Shown here in pieces: positions 33,571 through 44,716 of a stretch of 64,000 bases of DNA. The notes beneath the pieces were generated by a model. That model did no database searches. It worked only from the letters and a program-made list of their open reading frames with translations, and was not told where the DNA came from. The position numbers and the translations under genes were made by a program. This DNA is from Gymnogyps californianus (taxonomy: Eukaryota; Chordata; Aves; Accipitriformes; Cathartidae). The stretch lies in contig NC_059471.1 in NCBI RefSeq assembly GCF_018139145.2, positions 203,069,494 to 203,133,493 on the forward strand, given 5' to 3'. Position 1 is the stretch's first letter, and every line of letters begins with the position of its first letter.

Positions 33571-36500
33571 GGCGCGGTCCTGCGAGGTGGCCTGTTCGCC
33601 TGTGGTCCCTTGCTTCTAAAGGAAAGAGAACGTGCACTGAAAGGAGAGACGGAGGTGCTTGGTAATATTAGTATGCGCTGTCTGGAAACTCGGGTCTTGC
33701 TTGATCCAAAATCATCATTGCAGTATCATTAATTTAATAGTTTTTAAACCAATACCATTGTAAGAGTCTGGTATGATTCATGAAGTTGTCTTACACCACT
33801 AATCCTCAGGGACTTGAAGATGACTGGTGTGTGTTTGATTATGAGTACAACCTCAACAGCCTCACCCTGGTTACACTGTAAAGTTTGAAGAAGAAGGTAT
33901 CAATACTCTTTAGTGTATTCTACTCAAGAAAAGGCTGTGGGGAATAAAGGAACATGTGTCTGTTTCACTATTTACCACCCCCCCCCCACCCCCCCCCACC
34001 AAGTCATCAGCTCCAAACTTGTTTCTCTTGATTCTGGTCTCTTCTCAAATTGGTGTCGCATTTGTGTTATGGGATATAGAGAACATATGCTGTTACATTT
34101 GGAGAAATAGAAGGTCGGAGAATTGTATGCTTTAGGTCCATAAATATTATTTAACTGTTCTGAAGCATGAAAATAAAATCTAAATCTTTTTCAGAATGTT
34201 ATGCTGACTTCTTCAGAGAAGACTTCGATGTGAAAGCTTACACTTCCCAGTCTATCCATCAGGCTGTGATAGCTGAGCAACTGGCAAAACTTGCCCAAGG
34301 TATTAGTCAGTTGGATAAAGAGCTTCATTTACAAGTAAGTTTAAAGCATACCTGTTATTCTGGGGTGGTTGTTACGAACTAGTCAAAAGCTTAGTAATCT
34401 TATGATCTTGTTCTGAAATTGCCCAGTGTACTCTGCAAGCAGTAACTAAAGGTACAACTTGCAGCAAAACTAGTAGTGAATCTGATACTTAACTCAGTCA
34501 AGCCCACTCTTAATACTCCTACCAAGAAGCCATATACTGCTTTGTTTTCAGTTTCTGCAGCCAATCTCTGTATACATGGAGGTTCTACTCTTCCTTGTAA
34601 GGATGTTCCCTGACTCTTCCTAAACGATCATGTCAGCTATCAGAAACGCTGGCCTGTGTTTTGGGATGACGATTGTGAGAAGATGGGGAATGATTTAACT
34701 TGTACCCTTTCATCCTGTGCTGGAGAGTAGCCTTGGCTCTAAGGCTAACCTTTAGCTGGGCAAATACAACCTATGTTAACACACCTCCACACCTTCAGAA
34801 AGGCTTTTGAGTTTGAATAGGAGAAGGCTTTTTGGTAAAATCTACATAGACACCACAAATCCGCAGTGGACCTCGCAATGAGAACACATGCTAAATTTGC
34901 GTGTAGTTTCAAAACCTGCTTCCTCCCTCCCCCTGCCCCAATTGGTAAATTCTTTGGGAACTAGTTTCTAAATGTCATAAATAGAAAAGAAAGTATTAAA
35001 AATGTGAATATACATTATTACTGTGTGATTAATAAGCTTACATTTACAATTATTATATATGAAGGTGTGTTGAAATGCAATTGCTCTGCTGGCTTTAATA
35101 AAGATGTCAGCTACGCTGCAGTTACTGACCCTCTCCTCATTCTGAGCTTGCCCCTTTTGTGAATTAAAACGTGTTCCGAAAACCCTTTCATCTTTAAGGT
35201 GTGGCTGCTTTTCCTGTGTCTGCCTAATGTAGGGATGATGATGACATTAATATCCCTTTCAGGCACGCATCCCCATTTTTCTGTGTTGATTTCTCTATTC
35301 TATTTTTTTTAAGGTTGTTGCAAGACATGAAGACTTGCTGGCCCAAGCAACTGGAATTGAATCCCTGGAAGGTAAATACCATTATGTTATACTTGCTATT
35401 TCTTACAATGGAGGAAGCACTTTTAATATCTGTGCAGGCAACGTCATTCACTGCCAAATTTGGTCCCTAAAGTTAAGGCTAAAGGTCTTACTTTTGAGGA
35501 GTTACATGTGGCAGCTTTTTTTTTCATGTCAGTAGATGGAGCTCCAGGGGGAAGACTTGGCTGATACTTCTCTGGAGTAACTGCTTCATAGGAAAGTGTA
35601 TTTTGATAATCAGTTCTGAGCAACTTTAGCAATCGAGTCTTTTGACCTTTTAATATATTTTTCTAAATAAGCCTAATTTTGTTGGAACATTAGCTGATAT
35701 ATGTTGCTGTAAGTACCAAGTTTGTGCATGTTGCGTATGCATATGTTGCATAGTTTGCAAGTCTTAACCAAAGAGGCTTTAACACATAATCTTAACTGCA
35801 TTGAGACATTTTTTTCCTAGTAAGAGGCTACTAAGTTAAATACATACCTTTGTGTTATTCCAGTGTTTGGGATCTGGATTTTAACATAAACTGCTGACTT
35901 TCAAAGGTCTTATTTAGGAACCATTGAATCTGTATAGAAAAATGGTTGCAGTATATTGTTCTTGTGCCAGGAGCTTATTAGACCTGCCATTCTGCTCTTT
36001 GTCACTTGCTGGGAACTTCATATGGTTTTGGGGTGTTTTTGCGCAGAAAGATATTTACCTCTATAACATGCTAATTTGCATATACTATAGGATCCAAGCA
36101 CATCCCCTTTTCCTCTTCCTTTTTGTAACTTGCTAAGTAATTTATCTTTGTTCTTTCTTCTGCTTCTAGGTTTTGGCATAACCAGAGAGTTTCTGGTTAC
36201 TGACAGTTCTAGTATCTCCTTAGTCTCTGGAACTTGTTGGATACAGTATTTGATTGTTAGCATTTGCATATAGCTATAAAAATAAAGAAATGCCTATTTA
36301 ATCTAGCAATGGTAGCTTCCGAATAGCTTTTTAAACAGTTGGAAAATTAAGCATAGGAAAACTGCAATCTGTGTTCATCCTCTAAATAAGTAGACAGGAA
36401 TCTGTAGTCAGTCTTGTGATTGATAAAATACCTCCCAGTCACGATCTTCAGCAATTTGTGCTCAGTGGAATTGTGTTTTCTGACATCAAGGTTGTTTCTG

Positions 36501-39500
36501 AAGGCATTCGTTTCTAAAATGGCTCTGAGGAAGGAATGAAGTACTTCAAAACAACTATTCAGTTATAAAACATTTCTATAAGGCAGGTGTGGTAAATAAT
36601 GCATGTTTTACAGCTAATAACAAAAAAAAAATCTAATTCACCTCAAATTTGTTGAAATGTCTCCATTTACTTAGGGTTATGCTCTTTAAGAGGCCTTTTC
36701 TGTGTGTGAAGGAAGGAGAAGCATGCAGAGGTTCTAATCCTGAAAAGTATTTGATACTTGAGACATCAGTAGAAACTTCAGTCTGCAGTTGCCAGGAAAA
36801 TCAAGTCTATGCACACAAAGATGAAGTTTTAAGTTTTGCAAAACTTTCTGATCTCTGCTCTGCTTGTGCTACATGTGATATGTGGTCACTGTAGAAGAAA
36901 CACCGAGTCAAGATTCATACAAAAAAGAAAAGATGGATGTCAATAGAAATTTTAATTATGACATTAGAAACACATAGCTCTTGGTATGTTTATCAGGAAG
37001 GTTAGCAAATGAAGATTATGGAGCTAATTCACAGCATGCACAATCATTTGGATGTGTGAAAGTGAATCTCATTAAACGTTTCAAATTTATATACCCAGCT
37101 TGTAGAGTCCTTTCTTTTTTAGGTCTGTGCACTTTTTAAATGGTACACTGATCTGATATACGTACTCTTTTCTGTCCACAGGTAGCTCAATAGATATCTT
37201 GAGCTACCTGTTAGCTCAAGATAGGCTGAATAGTATCATCCCATACCTTACGCAGCAGATGGAGAGGGTAGATTACCTTTTCACCCATCCTAATTCTGCC
37301 TTCTGGCAAAAGGACTGCTGTATGGTTTATGGCAATGTCACAGTCATAGATGCAGCAATGTCATGCTACTGGCTCTCCCCCATTATTGCAATGTAGAGTA
37401 GAAAATTCAGCCTATTTTGCCAACTTTTCACTGTATCTCATATCTTCGTCCTCTGATACGTGAGAATTGCATGCCTACCATTCCATGTGTAAATGTCAGA
37501 GAACTCCTCAGTCTGTCACTAAGCCAAGTTAATAATTCTGAAATATGGAGAAGATGGGAGTTTGCATATTTATACAAAATACGTGAGCTATAGTCCCAGT
37601 ACAGGACAAGCTGAATAAAACTATTAGCAGTAGTTTTGTTTATCTTCCATCTTATTGTATCATATTGCAGTTTTATCCAATTTGATGATGACATGCTTGT
37701 AAACAGGACTTTACAAAAATGTAGTATGTTTGAGAATGCTAACAACAACTGGAACAAAAATAATTTCATAGGCCTGGGTTTGTGTAACTTAATTAAATTC
37801 TCAGCAGGCTGATTCCATATTGCAACAATGACTGCTACCCTTGACTACTTTGTTTGCAATTTAACAAGAAAAGAACAAGCATGCTTGTGGTCTTTCTTTG
37901 TGCTGCTTTGCCAAACTAATCTGGAACAAACATGGTTAGGGTAGTTTGCTCTGTTTGTAACCTAAATTAGATGTCCTCACAATGGCAGTGATGATACCTT
38001 ACTTTTTGCTGAAGATGCTTATGCACAGGAAGAAAACCTTGAAATAGAATTGGTTATCTTCTCAGTCCTCTTTGTCTGTTGGTTTCTCTGAACTGTTTAG
38101 TCACTATGTTAAATAAATGGTGTTAAATAGATTGTGCCATTTTTGTATATCACGTTCAGGTGTTTGTACCAAGTTATATGCCTTTGAACAGCAGCCCTGA
38201 TCATCATTCTCTTAGAAAGCAACATATTCTAAATATTATTTGAAACTTAACATATAATGGATTTTAGAGTGATATTTCTTCTGTAGGTTTGTGTTCTTTA
38301 CCAATAAATTTTCCATAACATTCAGTAAGTGACCTATTACCTGCTCAGTTTATTTCCAAATGTGCTGTGTTTTATTAATTTCAATCTGTTTGAAGGCTTT
38401 GTTGTAAAGGAGGAAACTGGGTTTTTTATGCTAAAGTAGTCTGCAGTAGTTACTATGATTTGAAGAAGAGTTCTTTCTATAAATGACAAGTGTTCCATGT
38501 AAAAAATCTGCTTTATATTGTAGGTGTCCTCCAAATGATGCAGTCTAGAATTGGTGCTCTACAAAGTACTGTTGATAGGTATGCCATTCATTATGCAATT
38601 AGAAAGTATAAATTCTTAATTGTTCTATCATGTTATTTATTAATACTCCTATAAATAAATTTCTCTTCTTATTTTTAGAATTAGAGTCAAAATTGTTGAC
38701 CCCTACAACAAAATAGTGTCTCGCACAGCTCAGCTGGCAAAACTTCAAGTAAGTTGTATTAAAAATGTATTTTAAAAAAACCTTTTTGAACATGTATTAT
38801 TTCCCAGTTGTCAGAGATGGGTGGGATTTTCCTACTCCAGTAGCCTGTAGTTCGTTGTCAGTATTTCTCAATGAAAATCAGTATTTGTGTGTCTCTTCAT
38901 GAGCTACTGAGAAGTGCTTCGTATTGCAAAGTAGAAGACAGACCTTTGCACTAGCTAAGTGAGTTTTTACAGAGATGGAGGGAAGAGGGAAGGGTTATCT
39001 CAGAACAGATAAATTAAATTCTCATCACTGTTTGTGTAATTTTTCTATTTAGTGTTACAGTGCCAGTGTTTAGAAGATGCTTTTCTCCTCTAAGTTAATG
39101 CATACTTGGCTGCAGTTTAGTAAAGAGTTTGGGAATTAATTCTTTCAAAATAGTCAAGATGCAACTTATGGAACCAGTTGTGGTTCTGGAGTTTTTTAAG
39201 CCCAGGTACATAGTTGTCCCTGTCTTTTGAATATAAGTGGAGTCTACAGGAGAAGGTAGATCTCTGTTAGAGGATAGCAGTGGGAGAGAGCTTATTACAA
39301 TGATGGTGAGATAAGTGTCAAACACTTCCATTGTTAATTTTATAATAGTTGAAAACTATTCCATAGATCTTCAGGAGTCACATGGCTGCATTCTATTCAG
39401 TTTATGGTTTGAAAAGCAACCCAACTCCAAATCCACAAGTGTTTAATGAGTTATTGTTTGAACTATTTGTCTTCGCAAGTTTACCTTAGCTTTGCAGAGC

Positions 39501-42500
39501 TAGGAACTTATCTTTTAGTGGCTGAAATTTGAGCTGTGGATATACACTCAAGTAGATTGCCATCTGCGGGTGACTGCTGTTGTACAGTAGAGTAGATGAA
39601 GCTGCAAACTGTCATCCAGTTTCTAGTCTGGGGGCTGGTGGAGCAGCTGCACTAGTCTCTTGGCTGAACTTCTACTATTTTCTGCATTACTTTCAGTAGC
39701 AGTGAAGTTCAGCAGGAAGCTCTTAACACTCTGTTCAGCCAGTTTGTCCAGCTGCTTCTCCTGTTCTTTTCAACTCCAGCTGTTACTGTTTTTGCCACTG
39801 GGCAAAACTTCCATGACTTCCATGTGGCAGGTTAGGTGCAGATTTTTTTTGTTCTCTGATGTATGTTGCAGCTGTGGAAAGGGTTGCGGGAATTTGGGGC
39901 TAAAGATGAAGATCATTTCTGCCCTGACCTTACACAAAGTCAAACTGCAGAAGGACGTCTGAGAAGAATGAGTCCCTGAACTTATGAAATGTTTCTTGGG
40001 TGCTCTTTGCTTCCTATTTGCTGTAGCAGGGTTACATGGATTTTCCTGTGGTGTGAAAGCAGCATCCATCCAGGGTCAGCATTACTCAGCCTGTGCCAGG
40101 GAATTTGTAATATCTGACTTTTCTTGGCTGTAAGTCAGAAAAAAGAGGTGCAGGGTAAGGGGAGCCTGCTAGGCTACCCTTCCTAGCATTCAAATCCACT
40201 TACTTACCTCAATGTAGAAAGAGGAACGATGATTCCAGCTTCTCTGCCAGTGAGAGTCCATCCTCGGCACGAGAGCTGCTGTCCCTTCTTGTGTTGGCAG
40301 ATTTATAGTGAGTGCTTTATGTTGCACTACACTGCTGGGAGGAGTTGAGGGTCAGGACACCTGAATTATGAAATGAAGCTGGACTTACGGAGAGTTGAGC
40401 CAATAGGCCTTTGCAATCTGAACCCTCCTGCCTCCCCGAGATGCACTGCTGTGGTGTCTCTTTACCTGGCTGCCTTGTTTGTTCAGGAAGGGTGGGCATC
40501 AGCACAGCAAACAATTCATTTCCTGGTGGTGGCAGGGCTTATGACATGAAATTGCTCCCAAATGCAAGACTTGTGGCATGGGACACTTTCAAACTTGCTA
40601 ATTTTATCAGTTGATGTACAGTTGGTAGAATAAGTAGAAAAAGGTAGATGACTGATAAAAGAGGTTGCCTTCTGTCAAAATCTGTAAGGTTGGCAGGTGT
40701 GTTTTGCTGAACTGTGTGGTGTTTAAGGGCCTCTTGTACTCATGAAGGTATTATTTTAGTGCTTCTCCATTGATTGCTGTGGGACTGCTCACAAACTGAA
40801 GGAATATTTGGCTTGCATAAAACTGGATTTTGCCATCCTTAATTGTTTTTAATATAGTCTGGCTTTTTCATAAACATTCTCTCTGCAAATTCATTGTCAA
40901 ACTTCAAATCTAGTCCTGAATTCTAAGTCTCTGCTGTGTGCTTGTGTATATTATGTCTTGCTCTGCTCTTAGAGCTTCATGGCATCCCAAGGGAGCAGCA
41001 GACTCAAAAAGCTTACTTCCTACTTTAAACCATACTGTCCCCTTCTGAGTCTTTCCACAGTAGATCACAAGCTAAATGGGAATAGTTAACAGCTGAAATA
41101 TGTAGACAGAGAGTTTGTCCTTCAGAGGGTTATTTTCTGTGCAGCTCTGTTTAACCAAGCATCTCTACATGTTCTCTTAATTTCAGATATCTCAGTGTTT
41201 AAAAATCCTTATAATAGCCTAATTTTTAAAACCTTTCAAAAAGTAATAATTCTGTATTTTAAAGTTATTCTCTCTTTGAAATAATCACCCGTAGCACATT
41301 TCATCCTGGTGCTACTGTAACTAAATAGTAAATGTAGTCTGAAGATAGTGGACTGTCTCATCTTTCTTCAGGATTCTGTTATATATACATTCAATTACAT
41401 TATGATCTGGCAGATATATGCAATTGCATATCTGAGCTACATACTGGCACATTTTCAAGTGGTCCTCTCTTTATAATTAAGACTTCTTTCAATAATTTCT
41501 TAAAATTAACTTGAGATTAAGAGTAAGAGGCTTTTTGATTGCTCGAATTGTAGTAATAATGTCTGTTAGTGTTGATATGTTGCTTTAAATTTCAGGAGAT
41601 AACTAACATGTAATCTCCAGTAAAATCAGGTTTTATTTTTAATTTTACTAAAACCACTGGGACTAACTCAGGCCACTGGCCTTTTCCAAATTAATTCTTG
41701 CTTGAACAGTGAAATTCATTCCTTCTTGGATGAAAGCATCTCCTTTAGAAAAGCATACTATACAACTCAGGAAGGGAATGTTTCCTGAATTAATTCAGAC
41801 TTCTGTTATGCAGGTGGGCAGGTTAGAGGATCTAGCATCTGTGAACAACTCCACTATTAGATAAAATTTTTTATTTCCGTTACATGGTCCTCATATATTG
41901 CATTCTTTTACAGTGACAGGGAGATTTATTAAGTTGAACAACCCATGTAAATGGAAATACTTGGGTGAAACAGAATCTTTGTCAAGGGCACAATGCGGTA
42001 GCAATCACTGTGAAGTTAAGAGTGCATCTTCAGTGTCTTTGGATTTTTCTCCTTCTAATTCACAGCGCCAGAAGTTAAAACTTTTTTTTGCTCTTGTATC
42101 TAAATGTAACTTTTCCCATCTCTTATTCAATTTGATAGCCCTTTTAAGATTGTTTCTTGGGATAGGAGATAATGAGCAACACTTCAATGAAAAAGAAAAG
42201 CTTTTGGCATGTAAAGTAAAAGATGGTCAGAAGATAACTGAAGTTGAATTCCTAGGGAAAAACATCAGCCAGAGGTACACAATTGGATTAGATAGTAATT
42301 ACATTTGAAAGCAAAGTAGTAATACTATGCCCTCTTATTTGGCGGAGCACAGTGCACTATATAAAAAGCTGGTTTTGATTCATCTTGCAGAAATTTAGTT
42401 CACAGATACGAAAGTGATATGTGGATCAAGATTTTTCTAATTAAAGAAATGAATTAATAAAAACTAATACGTTAATCTCTCAAAGTAGGATAAGCCCCAC

Positions 42501-44716
42501 TTGGTTCTCACTAATGGTAATAGAAATCATGTGGTTAAGTTGTCTTAGAATGCTTAGGAGACTTGCACGTCAGACTATGTGATACAGAGCCAAAAGCAGC
42601 GAGAGTAATTGTGCTTTCGGTGATTTGCCTCAGTGGGGCTTTTTCTAGTTTTTCCTTTTTGTTCTGTCTAGGTGTTTAATAAAATTGAACTGTAAATATT
42701 TGTGTTTTGATTGGTTTGTGCTGGCGTAGGGAAGAGACTGACAAGTTGTGCAGTTCACTGAATATTGGTTGAAATGACTCACTTGTGTGTGTTTTCGTAT
42801 GAGCACTTTAACATTAGTTTTCAAGACATTAACTTGAGTATAAAAAAGGGGTTCGAAGTCTGTCAGATACTAAATATTTTTTAAAGTAATTTTAATTTAA
42901 TTTTGATATCCATAAGGTAAATACTTCAGGTGGCTTTGCCTTCAGTACCAGGGAAGATACCTCAGAACAACTATGTCTTTCTTGTTCCAAATTTCTCATT
43001 TACCTCTTGTTGTGGTTTAACCCCAGCTGGCAACTAAGCACCATGCAGCCACTCGCTCACTCCCCCCCACCCCTGGGATGGGGGAGAGAATCAGGAAAAA
43101 AAACCTCGTGAGTTGAGATAAAGACAGTTTAATAGGACAGAAAGGAATGAAAAACAATGATAATGATAATAATATGACAATAGTAATACTAAAAGAATTA
43201 GACTATACAAAGCAAGTGGTGCACAATGCAATTGCTCACCACTCATTGACCGATGCCCAGTTAGTTCCTGAGCCACGATCTGCCCCTCCCAGCCAGCTCC
43301 CCCAGTTTATATACTGGGCATGACTTCGTATGGTATGGAATATCCCTTTTGCCAGTTTGGGTCAGCTGTCCTGGCTGTGTCCCCTCCCAACTTCTTGTGC
43401 CCCTCCAGCCTTCTTGCTGGCTGGGCATGAGAAGCTGAAAAATCCTTGACTTAGTATAAACACTACTTAGCAACAACTAAAAACATCAGTGTGTTATCAA
43501 CATTATTTTCCTACTAAATCCAAAACACTGCACTATACCAGCTACTAGGAAGAAAATTAACTCTGCCCTAGCTGAAACCAGGACAGCTCTCTTGTTAATC
43601 TGATTGCAGATGTTGGACTGTACCTATGACTGTACTGAAATCCACATACTTTTTTACCTTCTCCTGAATTGCATGTCTGAATTCTAATTTAGATGTTACC
43701 CGCTCCAGAATGTTGCTGCTCCCGTAGCATGTACCTCCTAGCCCCACTGACCCAATGCAGCTCTAGAGGAACTCTACACTTGATATAACTCCTACTGTTT
43801 CTCTGTGTTATTTACTGTGTAGAAGGAGAAAACCTGTTTCAAGATCTTAGTTGAGTGAAAAATTGTGAAACTATTATGTTTGATTCAGATGTCAGCAAGG
43901 CCTTTTTTCCTAAATTGGTGCTAACGAAAATATACACAAATATGTTTCCTGAAAATTTACATATGCATCCATCTTCTTAATTTTTAGCCAAGAATGCTGT
44001 GTATTTTAATAAACCTATGAAAGAATGTGAACTAACAGTTGGCTGAATGAAGGTGACTCGCCTTATGAAAGTTTTGCTGAAAATGAGTTTTTACATATAT
44101 TCCTACCATAAGAGTCAATATGTGTAACAACAATTTAGCCTGTAAGTTTTATTGTCCTCTGAAGTAAGTGCTGCCATTTTGCTTATTTTGGATCAATATT
44201 TGATTGGCAAGGCCAACTTCTTAATTTTACTAAAGCTTACAGAGGGGAGGAATATTGAGGAGAGATGCACAATGTAAAATAAAGCTCACTTCTAGTTAGA
44301 AATAGAACATGTCTCTGTCATAGGGTTCTGAGTTTCCTTTTTTTTTTTTTACTAGTAATGACAGCGTAATCTCAGTAGCCCTGTGAATGTAATTACCAGC
44401 TTTAGAAAGTATTGGTCTATATTGCATAAAATAATTTAAAAATCCTGAAAAAAGGGATTTCGGTGTTCTAAAGTTCCTTGGTTTTATTCGCATTCATATT
44501 TCCTTTTTTGGTTAAAATATTTCCATATTTGAAGCCTAATATTATGTGATCATAATGTACTGATAATATCCCCTAATGCTGCGATTTCTCTGCAGGCTGC
44601 CTGTGACTTGCTGCGAAGGATAATACGCATCTTGTATCTCAGTAAGAGACTTCAAGGACAACTGCAAGGAGGGAGCAGAGAGATAACAAAAGCTGCCCAG
44701 AGTCTCAATGAACTTG
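33127..44716 (+). CDS. COG5: COG5 gene span (partial; six exons, residues 1-170)
   Basis: Subunit 5 of the conserved oligomeric Golgi complex, part of lobe B, which tethers retrograde vesicles within the Golgi and so supports glycosylation. Exons are 33127-33193, 34195-34334, 35314-35371, 38524-38578, 38679-38748 and 44596-44716 (67+140+58+55+70+121 nt), with all phases consistent. The protein carries [78 protein letters not shown] and [16 protein letters not shown]. These are near-identical to human COG5, whose full length is over 800 residues. Most of the gene lies beyond the right edge. The start ATG has a strong Kozak context (AGCATGG). The N-terminal 22 residues are Ala/Gly-rich and poorly conserved, as in mammals. 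Confidence 0.96.
33976..34002. repeat. C-run tract in COG5 intron 1
   Basis: Two long C-runs (about 10 and 9 bases) separated by a single A and edged by acc. The opposite strand is G-rich and could form a quadruplex. The rest of intron 1 (33194-34194) shows only the tail of the CpG island and plain AT-rich intron. Confidence 0.85.
34195..34334 (+). CDS. COG5: COG5 exon 2
   Basis: 140 nt encoding [20 protein letters not shown] through KELHLQ. This is the most conserved N-terminal block of the subunit, predicted helical. The acceptor is ctttttcag; the donor is gtaagt. It ends in phase 0 at residue 69. Confidence 0.96.
35314..35371 (+). CDS. COG5: COG5 exon 3
   Basis: 58 nt encoding [19 protein letters not shown] plus one base of Gly89. 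The acceptor follows a long T-run (tattttttttaag); the donor is gtaaat. Confidence 0.95.
37178..37211. repeat. 13-bp perfect inverted repeat, 8-nt loop
   Basis: The left arm acaggtagctcaa (37178-37190) and right arm ttgagctacctgt (37199-37211) are exact reverse complements around tagatatc. A further tagctcaa follows at 37212-37219, repeating the left arm in direct orientation. It lies deep in COG5 intron 3. Confidence 0.9.
38524..38578 (+). CDS. COG5: COG5 exon 4
   Basis: 55 nt encoding [17 protein letters not shown] with split codons at both ends. The acceptor is tatattgtag; the donor is gtatgc. The intron after it is only 100 bp. Confidence 0.95.
38679..38748 (+). CDS. COG5: COG5 exon 5
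   Basis: 70 nt encoding [20 protein letters not shown] and KLQ, finishing at residue 130 in phase 0. The acceptor is cttatttttag and the donor is gtaagt. Confidence 0.96.
38749..44595. other. COG5 intron 5
   Basis: About 5.8 kb. It carries a solo LTR at 43.0 kb (listed separately) and an unexplained 136-codon plus-strand frame at 41898-42308. The 39.6-40.6 kb part is somewhat richer in GC than its surroundings. No exon or RNA gene was recognised. Confidence 0.65.
43011..43585 (+). mobile_element. Solo LTR, same family as the one at 30.9 kb
   Basis: It reads on the plus strand from TGTGGTTTAACCCC to CCAGGACA, about 575 bp. It shares ggtatggaatatccc, gggtcagctgtcctggctgt and a caaaacactgcactatacca tail region with the minus-strand copy in DUS4L. 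A TATA-like tttatata lies near 43305. The 7-mer ctcttgt occurs just before it (43004-43010) and again at 43589-43595. This may be a slipped target duplication, so the exact ends are less certain than for the other copy. It is in sense orientation to COG5. Confidence 0.87.
44596..44716 (+). CDS. COG5: COG5 exon 6 (last one found)
   Basis: 121 nt encoding [20 protein letters not shown], then [20 protein letters not shown] plus one base (residues 131-170). The acceptor is tttctctgcag and the donor is gtgagt. The next expected block (DYLSQGIDLSGIE-like) was not found before the window end. Confidence 0.96.

Larger units (their letters stand above)
34335..38523. other. COG5 introns 2 and 3
   Basis: Intron 2 (34335-35313) and intron 3 (35372-38523) are AT-rich. 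Apart from the inverted repeat at 37178-37211, nothing was recognised. Confidence 0.65.

Noticed and set aside
32601..33637. Long minus-strand frames (188 and 243 codons) opposite COG5 exon 1
   Set aside because: They are composition-driven frames in the CpG island with no family signature. DUS4L coding begins only at 32286.
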